Shown here: one piece after another, positions 6,268 through 10,995 of the stretch
How positions within the stretch are numbered: the first letter of the stretch is position 1
Layout: every line of letters starts with the position of its first letter
NCBI GenBank assembly: GCA_002405875.1
Contig: DHMR01000116.1
Span: forward strand, 1 to 10,995
Direction of reading: 5' to 3'
DNA: 10,995 bases
DNA from: a bacterium UBA4637
GTDB taxonomy: Bacteria > Bacteroidota > Bacteroidia > Bacteroidales > Bacteroidaceae
Notes under the pieces: model-generated
Database searches by the model: none
Seen by the model: only the letters and a program-made list of their open reading frames with translations
What the model was told of the DNA's origin: nothing
Translations under genes and position numbers: made by a program

Positions 6268-7737
6268 ATGATGAAAACAAATTTCAACTATCATAACTTC
6301 AAGCAGGCGATGAGCATCATCGCCTTGCTTTTGATGGGACATGTCGTCGGTTTCGCCAAACTGGCGACATCTCCTGTCATTTCTTCCAATATGGTTCTAC
6401 AGCGTGAGAAGCCTGTGCATATTTGGGGCACTGCGGATGTTGGCGAACGAGTAACTGTATGCTTTGGCAAGCAAAAGGTAAAGGTGAAGGCGGATGCCGA
6501 GGGCAAATGGCTTGCCACCTTGCAACCAATGAAGGCTACTGCCACTCCTCAGAATTTGGTTGTCAAGGGCAAGAAAGAGTGCTTGATATATAATAATGTG
6601 GTAGTTGGCGAGGTATGGATAGCAGCAGGACAGTCAAACATGCAGTATTCCATGAAGCGCCATAAGGCATTCAAGGCTCCTGCCAAGGGCAAGGATTGGA
6701 GCATCGAGGAGATGAAGAAGCCTCAGAATCCAAATATCCGAGTGTTTGTCTCGCTTCGTGAAAATCAGAAGACTTGGGCGGAGGCGAGTGGCGAGAGTTT
6801 GCCCGATGTCTCTACCGTGGGCTATTACTTCATCAAGAACATCCAGGACAGCCTGAAGATTCCTGTGGGCATCATCACTGTGGCTTTGGGTGGAACTCGC
6901 ATCGAGACATGGACTCCTCGTGAGGCTTACGAGCAGAGTGCCGCTTTCTGTAAGGAACTGAAAGAGACTGGTAAAATCAGTGGTTGGGAAGTAGGCGAGT
7001 GGTATAAACGTCTGTTGGTACCTGTTATCCCATACACCATCCGTGGTTTCCTTTGGTATCAGGGAGAGAACAATTGTGGTGTCGAGGACGGACGATATGC
7101 CCAAAAGTTTAAGGTGATGACCGATTGGTGGAAGTCACAATTCAAGGACAAGAGTCTGCCGTTCTATTATGTCATCTTGGCTCCTCACATCTATTCCGAC
7201 CGCCTCCACAAGGGTGGACATCCGCTTACCGCCGAGGCTTTGCCTCAATTCCGTGAGCAGCAGAAGCAGGCTCGCAACTTGGTGGAAAACTCTGAATACA
7301 TCACGATATTCGACTTAGTGGATAATCTTCGAGACATCCACCCATCCTATAAGTGGTTCGTGGGGCAGCGCTTGGCTCGCATTGCCTTGCATAAGAATTA
7401 TGGCTATGACAAGATTCTGTATCGTGGTCCAGAGTTGGAGCGAGTAACGAAGAGCAGCGATGGCAAGAAACTCGAATTGCAGTTTGCCAATGCTGGAGAT
7501 GGTTTGCGAAAGAGCAATGGCAATCGCCGCTTGGAATGGTTTGAAGTGGCAGGAAAAGATGGTGTCTTCCATCCAGCCCTAGCCGACATTCACGACAAGA
7601 ATAAGGTTTCTGTCTATTGCCGAGAGGTGAAAGAACCTGTGTTTGTAAGATTGGCTTGGCATGAGGTGGCACAGCCAAACCTTGTGAATAGCGAAGGCTT
7701 GACTGTGATACCTTTCGGAAGTACGAAGGCGGAATAA
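6268..7737 (+). CDS. SGNH-type carbohydrate esterase (sialate O-acetylesterase family), exported
   Basis: The product is 489 residues from the ATG at 6268. The frame can be extended to a TTG at 6256, and ATGs also occur at 6271 and 6310. The ATGs are preferred because the added residues contribute nothing to the signal peptide (hydrophobic core AMSIIALLLMG). After cleavage, about residues 30-105 form a beta-rich domain (ISSNMVLQREKPVHIWGTA), the usual start of these proteins. The catalytic serine is S123 in VGEVWIAAGQSNM. ALGGTRIETWT and RGFLWYQGENNC are the conserved inner blocks, and D356-x-H358 in NLRDIHPSYK completes the Ser-Asp-His triad. Despite the family name, members in PULs usually remove acetyl groups from plant polysaccharides. 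Beside GH2, GH106 and GH105 genes, an acetylated pectin or hemicellulose-type glycan is the likely substrate. It probably shares a transcript with the GH2 gene. All expected catalytic motifs are present. Confidence 0.87.
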   Translation: MMKTNFNYHNFKQAMSIIALLLMGHVVGFAKLATSPVISSNMVLQREKPVHIWGTADVGERVTVCFGKQKVKVKADAEGKWLATLQPMKATATPQNLVVKGKKECLIYNNVVVGEVWIAAGQSNMQYSMKRHKAFKAPAKGKDWSIEEMKKPQNPNIRVFVSLRENQKTWAEASGESLPDVSTVGYYFIKNIQDSLKIPVGIITVALGGTRIETWTPREAYEQSAAFCKELKETGKISGWEVGEWYKRLLVPVIPYTIRGFLWYQGENNCGVEDGRYAQKFKVMTDWWKSQFKDKSLPFYYVILAPHIYSDRLHKGGHPLTAEALPQFREQQKQARNLVENSEYITIFDLVDNLRDIHPSYKWFVGQRLARIALHKNYGYDKILYRGPELERVTKSSDGKKLELQFANAGDGLRKSNGNRRLEWFEVAGKDGVFHPALADIHDKNKVSVYCREVKEPVFVRLAWHEVAQPNLVNSEGLTVIPFGSTKAE

Positions 7738-7773
7738 CAAGGTAGAAGAATCAATGCCGGATAAAGGTAGAAT

Positions 7774-7790
7774 CGTACAAAAAACGTACG
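7774..7790. promoter_or_regulatory. Candidate operator: CGTAC-N7-GTACG upstream of the susC-like gene
   Basis: The sequence CGTACAAAAAACGTACG contains CGTAC (7774-7778) and GTACG (7786-7790) as inverted copies around seven bases. The cores are 12 bases apart from centre to centre, half the 24-base spacing at the GH2 promoter. CGTACAA is shared exactly between the two sites. It lies 41 bp before the -7 box of the susC-like gene, a normal distance for an activator site. It is unlikely to be a terminator for the esterase gene, because the stem is only 5 bp and no T-run follows. Confidence 0.5.
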
Positions 7791-7794
7791 CTTA

Positions 7795-7806
7795 GGACAA
7801 TTGTCC
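7795..7806. promoter_or_regulatory. 12-bp perfect palindrome at the susC-like promoter
   Basis: GGACAATTGTCC is a perfect 12-bp palindrome with no spacer. It starts 4 bases after the CGTAC repeat and ends 24 bp before the -7 box, so it takes the place where the -33 element would be expected. A dimeric regulator binding here is plausible. It does not pair with anything that would make a terminator. Confidence 0.45.
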
Positions 7807-7830
7807 ACTCCATGAAATGGTGCAAAATAC

Positions 7831-7838
7831 TAATTTTG
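7831..7838 (+). promoter_or_regulatory. -7 box for the susC-like gene
   Basis: TAATTTTG is an exact TAnnTTTG match. No TTTG is present about 20 bases upstream (7807-7810 reads ACTC), so the promoter has only its -7 half and is probably activator-dependent. Transcription would start near 7845, leaving a leader of about 99 bases before the ATG at 7944. This suggests the transporter has its own promoter in addition to any read-through from the esterase gene. Confidence 0.5.
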
Positions 7839-7943
7839 CTATCGAAAATAAAAATAATCGAATTACTTGGCCGTTATGGGGTTAAGTGAAGATGATGGTA
7901 ACTGAAAACAAGAAACAATAATAACATAACAATCTAAAAGCTT

Positions 7944-10900
7944 ATGGTACGAAATAAGTTTATCAAGTCATCGACTTTGCCAGTCTGCTTGCTTTCCGCA
8001 ACCTTGGCATTCGGCGTATCGCCTATATATAATAAGGTGTATGCCGCAGAGATGGCAACTCAGCAAACCAATACCATTAAAGGTAAGGTTATCGATTCAA
8101 ATGGTGAGCCTGTCATCGGCGCTACCGTTCTCATTGTGGGTCAGAGTACTAACAGTGGTACTGTTTCAGACATGGATGGTAACTTCCAAATTGCAGCTAA
8201 AACAGGTCAGAAACTCAAAATCACTTTCTTGGGATATGAGCAGAGCATCGTTCCTGCCAAGCAGGGTATGACTGTTACTTTAAAGGAAGAGGCTACTGCA
8301 CTGAAGGGTGTCGAGGTTGTGGCTTACGGCGTGCAGAAGAAGGTGACCGTAACGGGTGCCATTTCCAGCATCAAGGGAGAGGCATTGACCCAGACACCTG
8401 TCAGCTCCGTTTCTCAGGTGTTGGCAGGTCAGGTGACGGGTGTCAGCTCCGTTCAGTATTCTGGTGAGCCTGGCAATGACGATGCGCAAATCTTCGTGCG
8501 TGGTAAGGCTTCATGGACAGATTCACAACCATTGATTCAGGTGGATGGTATCACGGTGGATGCCGCTTATATGAACGATATCGACCCGGAGGAAATCGAG
8601 AGCGTCACCGTATTGAAGGATGCCTCTGCTACCGCCGTGTTTGGTGTGGAAGGTGCAAATGGTGTCGTATTGATCACTACCAAGCGTGGACAAGACAGCA
8701 AGGCTAAGATTACGGCTTCCGTATCTGGTACATTGCTTTTCCCTAACCGTCCTGTGGAGCAAGCCAACTCTGTAGAGTATGCCAACTATCATAATATGAT
8801 GCGTCGTTATGATGCTGATGGCGATGCTTCTAAGCAAGAGTTCAGCCAGGAAGTTATAGACAAGTTTGCTTCAGGCAGTGACCCGATTCGTTTCCCAAAT
8901 ATGCGTTGGACAGATTATCTGATGAAGAAGAGTTCTATGCAGACCAAGGCGAATGTCAATATATCGGGTGGTAATAAAAAGGTGAAGTATTTTATCTCCG
9001 CAGGTATGTATAGTCAGGGTGGTCTGTTCAAGACTTTCGCACAGGATTATGATGCCGATTACAACTACAAGCGTTTCAATTATCGTGCGAATGTAGATAT
9101 CAATGTGACACCTACTACCAAGATTTCAGCGAATATCGCAGGTAGCGTCGATAACGTGAGCCGTCCGTTGATTGGTTCTACCGATGCCTTGATGAAAGCA
9201 ATCTATCTGGCCACACCGTTCTCAAGTCCTGGTGTGGTGGGTGATAAGTTTATCAAGACTGCGACAGACTATTCTGATATCCAGTTGCCATTTACGGGTA
9301 GTGACCCAATGAGTGCATGGTATGGCAAGGGTTATTACAAGAATGGTTCCAACCGCATGGCTGTGAACCTCGCCTTGACCCAGAAACTAGACTTCATCAC
9401 CAAGGGATTGACTTTCTCCATCAAGGGTGCTTATAACAGCAATTTCACGGTAACTAAGCAGGGTAGTGCGTCCATCGCCACCTATTCGCCTGTGGCACAG
9501 TATGGTGAGGATGGAAATATGGTCATTGGTGCAGATGGCTATCCTGTATTAAACTACAAGCAGAGTGGTTCTTTTAGTCGTGCCAAGGTGAGCACATCGG
9601 CAGGTAGAGCTCGAAATTGGTATTTCGATGCCCGATTCAATTGGAGTCGTAAGTTTGGTTTGCATTCAGTTTCTGCCCTCTTGCTCTATAACCAGAAAAA
9701 GAATTATTACCCTGGTGGTGACTACAACTTGGTACCTAGTGGGGTAGTTGGTTTGGTAGGTCGTGTCACCTACGATTGGAACAACCGCTATATGGCGGAG
9801 TTCAATGTAGGTCGCAATGGTTCTGAGAATTTCCACAAGAGTCATCGTTATGGTACTTTCCCTGCATTCTCTGCAGGTTGGAACGTCAGCGAGGAAAAAT
9901 GGTTTGAGGCATTGAAGCCTACTGTTTCATTCTTGAAACTTCGTGCTTCATGGGGTCTTGTTGGTAATGGTAAGTTGGGTGGTTCTTATCGTTTCTATTA
10001 TACTCCAGACCTCTATAGTATCAATGGCTCGGGCTATTATTTTGGTGTCAATAGTAATAACAGAGTATTGGCTTCCAGCGAAGGTCTCAAACATAATGCG
10101 GATGTTACTTGGGAAAAGGCATTCAAGCAAGACTATGGTGTGGATATTCATTTCTTCAATGATAAGTTGAGTGCTACCTTCGATTACTACCACGAGCGTC
10201 GTACCGATTTGTTTTGTACCGATTATACCGCTCCAGCCCTGCTTGGTTTTACGGTTCCTAAGGCCAATCTTGGTGAGACGAAGAGTTGGGGATGGGAATT
10301 GGCTTTGAAATGGCAAGACAAGATAGGTAAGAATTTCCGCTATTGGGCAGGCATCAACCTCTCTTATAACCAGAACGAGATTGTGGAGATGAAGGAAGAG
10401 CCTCAGAGCAATGCTTACCGTATGAAGAAAGGACATCGTATCGGTGCCGACAAGACTGCTGGATATAAGTTCTTTGAATATTACAATGAAAATACGCCAG
10501 CCCACTACAAGGAGGTATATGGGGTTGATTTCCCTGTGCAGATTCTGAAGGATGCCATTCGTCCTGGCGACTGTACTTATGTAGATCTGAACGGTGATGG
10601 TGTGATAGATTCTAAGGATATGACCATGGAATTGGGCTATACCGAAGATCCTGAATACACCATAGGTGTCAATCTCGGATTCTCTTGGAAACGTCTTTCC
10701 GTCAATACTCAATGGACAGGAGCCTGGAACGTGAGTCGTGTGCTGGATGGTAGTTTCCGTTATCCGTTCTATGATGGTAGTGCTTATGGCAAAGGTGGAT
10801 TGCTCAAGTACATGGTGGACAATTCCTGGACTGAAGAAAATCCTGACCCTAATGCCAAGTACCCACGTGTGACAACGGATCATGGCAAGGTAAACAACTA

Positions 10901-10985
10901 TGCCTCTTCCGACCTCTATATGGTGGATGCGAAATATATTCGTCTGAAGACCGTCTCTATCACTTACGACTTCAAGTTCGTGTGA
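7944..10985 (+). CDS. SusC-like TonB-dependent outer-membrane glycan transporter, C-terminus apparently cut short
   Basis: The frame is 1013 residues. A long signal peptide (about 1-34, ending VYAAE) is followed by a CarboxypepD_reg-like domain at about 44-115 (IKGKVIDSNGEPVIGATV, GTVSDMDGNF). The SusC signature region follows: VVAYGVQKKVTVTGAISS (125-142), then the plug with IFVRGKASW, PLIQVDGITV (196-205), IDPEEIESVTVLKDASATAV (213-232) and GANGVVLITTKRG. The rest is beta-barrel, including the family's DLNGDGVID motif (881-889). SusC proteins form the barrel under a SusD lid and import oligosaccharides using TonB energy; the ligand here is presumably the glycan attacked by the neighbouring enzymes. 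The frame ends AKYIRLKTVSITYDFKFV. In relatives that segment is followed by roughly 45-70 more residues forming the last strands, so the stop at 10983-10985 looks premature. The cause may be a real mutation or a sequence error. The window ends before any susD. Confidence 0.88.
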   Translation: MVRNKFIKSSTLPVCLLSATLAFGVSPIYNKVYAAEMATQQTNTIKGKVIDSNGEPVIGATVLIVGQSTNSGTVSDMDGNFQIAAKTGQKLKITFLGYEQSIVPAKQGMTVTLKEEATALKGVEVVAYGVQKKVTVTGAISSIKGEALTQTPVSSVSQVLAGQVTGVSSVQYSGEPGNDDAQIFVRGKASWTDSQPLIQVDGITVDAAYMNDIDPEEIESVTVLKDASATAVFGVEGANGVVLITTKRGQDSKAKITASVSGTLLFPNRPVEQANSVEYANYHNMMRRYDADGDASKQEFSQEVIDKFASGSDPIRFPNMRWTDYLMKKSSMQTKANVNISGGNKKVKYFISAGMYSQGGLFKTFAQDYDADYNYKRFNYRANVDINVTPTTKISANIAGSVDNVSRPLIGSTDALMKAIYLATPFSSPGVVGDKFIKTATDYSDIQLPFTGSDPMSAWYGKGYYKNGSNRMAVNLALTQKLDFITKGLTFSIKGAYNSNFTVTKQGSASIATYSPVAQYGEDGNMVIGADGYPVLNYKQSGSFSRAKVSTSAGRARNWYFDARFNWSRKFGLHSVSALLLYNQKKNYYPGGDYNLVPSGVVGLVGRVTYDWNNRYMAEFNVGRNGSENFHKSHRYGTFPAFSAGWNVSEEKWFEALKPTVSFLKLRASWGLVGNGKLGGSYRFYYTPDLYSINGSGYYFGVNSNNRVLASSEGLKHNADVTWEKAFKQDYGVDIHFFNDKLSATFDYYHERRTDLFCTDYTAPALLGFTVPKANLGETKSWGWELALKWQDKIGKNFRYWAGINLSYNQNEIVEMKEEPQSNAYRMKKGHRIGADKTAGYKFFEYYNENTPAHYKEVYGVDFPVQILKDAIRPGDCTYVDLNGDGVIDSKDMTMELGYTEDPEYTIGVNLGFSWKRLSVNTQWTGAWNVSRVLDGSFRYPFYDGSAYGKGGLLKYMVDNSWTEENPDPNAKYPRVTTDHGKVNNYASSDLYMVDAKYIRLKTVSITYDFKFV

Positions 10986-10995
10986 CTAGAAAGTT

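Noticed and set aside
7774..7790. CGTAC inverted repeat considered as a terminator for the GH2-esterase unit
   Set aside because: The stem is only 5 bp and is followed by CTTAGG rather than a T-run. A regulatory site fits better, and no clear terminator is seen after the esterase gene.
7876..7921. Two tiny overlapping upstream frames in the susC-like leader (ATG at 7876 and ATG at 7892, 9 codons each)
   Set aside because: They are too short to distinguish from chance, with no Shine-Dalgarno and no regulatory peptide pattern.
9948..10883. Open frame (311 codons) on the minus strand opposite the susC-like gene
   Set aside because: It is a shadow of the barrel-coding region. The translation is low-information and rich in Ile and Thr, with no recognisable family.
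1..10995. CRISPR arrays, tRNA or rRNA genes, insertion sequences, phage genes
   Set aside because: No regularly spaced repeats, no RNA gene signatures, no transposase frames and no terminal inverted repeats were seen on either strand.

Overview
The window looks like part of a polysaccharide utilization locus (PUL) from a Bacteroidota genome, most likely a Prevotella/Segatella-type member of the Bacteroidales. The evidence is a SusC-type TonB-dependent transporter, several exported glycan-active enzymes, promoters of the Bacteroidota type (TAnnTTTG at -7, with TTTG about 20 nt upstream in one case), and a relic of the AAA-ATPase-like/DUF1703 family that is common in this group. The genus is inferred from general resemblance and was not tested.

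Layout. Positions 1-3008 carry a leftward pair: a GH106-type alpha-L-rhamnosidase (432-3008) followed 45 bp downstream by a GH105-type unsaturated glucuronyl/rhamnogalacturonyl hydrolase, which runs off the left edge. Positions 3009-3680 are a divergent intergenic region. It holds the leftward promoter, an inverted-repeat operator candidate, a complete small relic transcription unit (promoter, broken AAA-ATPase/DUF1703 gene, intrinsic terminator), and the rightward promoter with its own inverted repeat. Positions 3681-7737 carry a GH2 beta-galactosidase-like enzyme and an SGNH (sialate-O-acetylesterase-like) esterase. Positions 7738-7943 are a regulatory gap with two palindromic sites and a -7 box. 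Positions 7944-10985 encode the SusC-like transporter. Its reading frame stops before the last barrel strands expected of the family, and the window ends 10 bases later, so the usual susD partner is not seen.

How the genes fit together. GH106 (removes alpha-L-rhamnose), GH105 (removes the unsaturated uronic acid left by a polysaccharide lyase), a GH2 beta-galactosidase-like enzyme and a carbohydrate esterase together suit an acetylated plant glycan carrying rhamnose, uronic acid and galactose. Rhamnogalacturonan I is the first candidate, and rhamnose-capped arabinogalactan is the alternative. All four enzymes have export signals. SusC would import the oligosaccharides through the outer membrane. 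No lyase, SusD or sensor-regulator lies in the window, so the substrate is an inference.

The most notable signals outside the genes are three. First, CGTAC-type inverted repeats lie at both rightward promoters, with a half-site at the leftward one. Second, a DUF1703 gene has collapsed to its two ends but keeps a good promoter and terminator, so it may now produce a short RNA. Third, the susC-like frame stops early next to a short GTGTG repeat.
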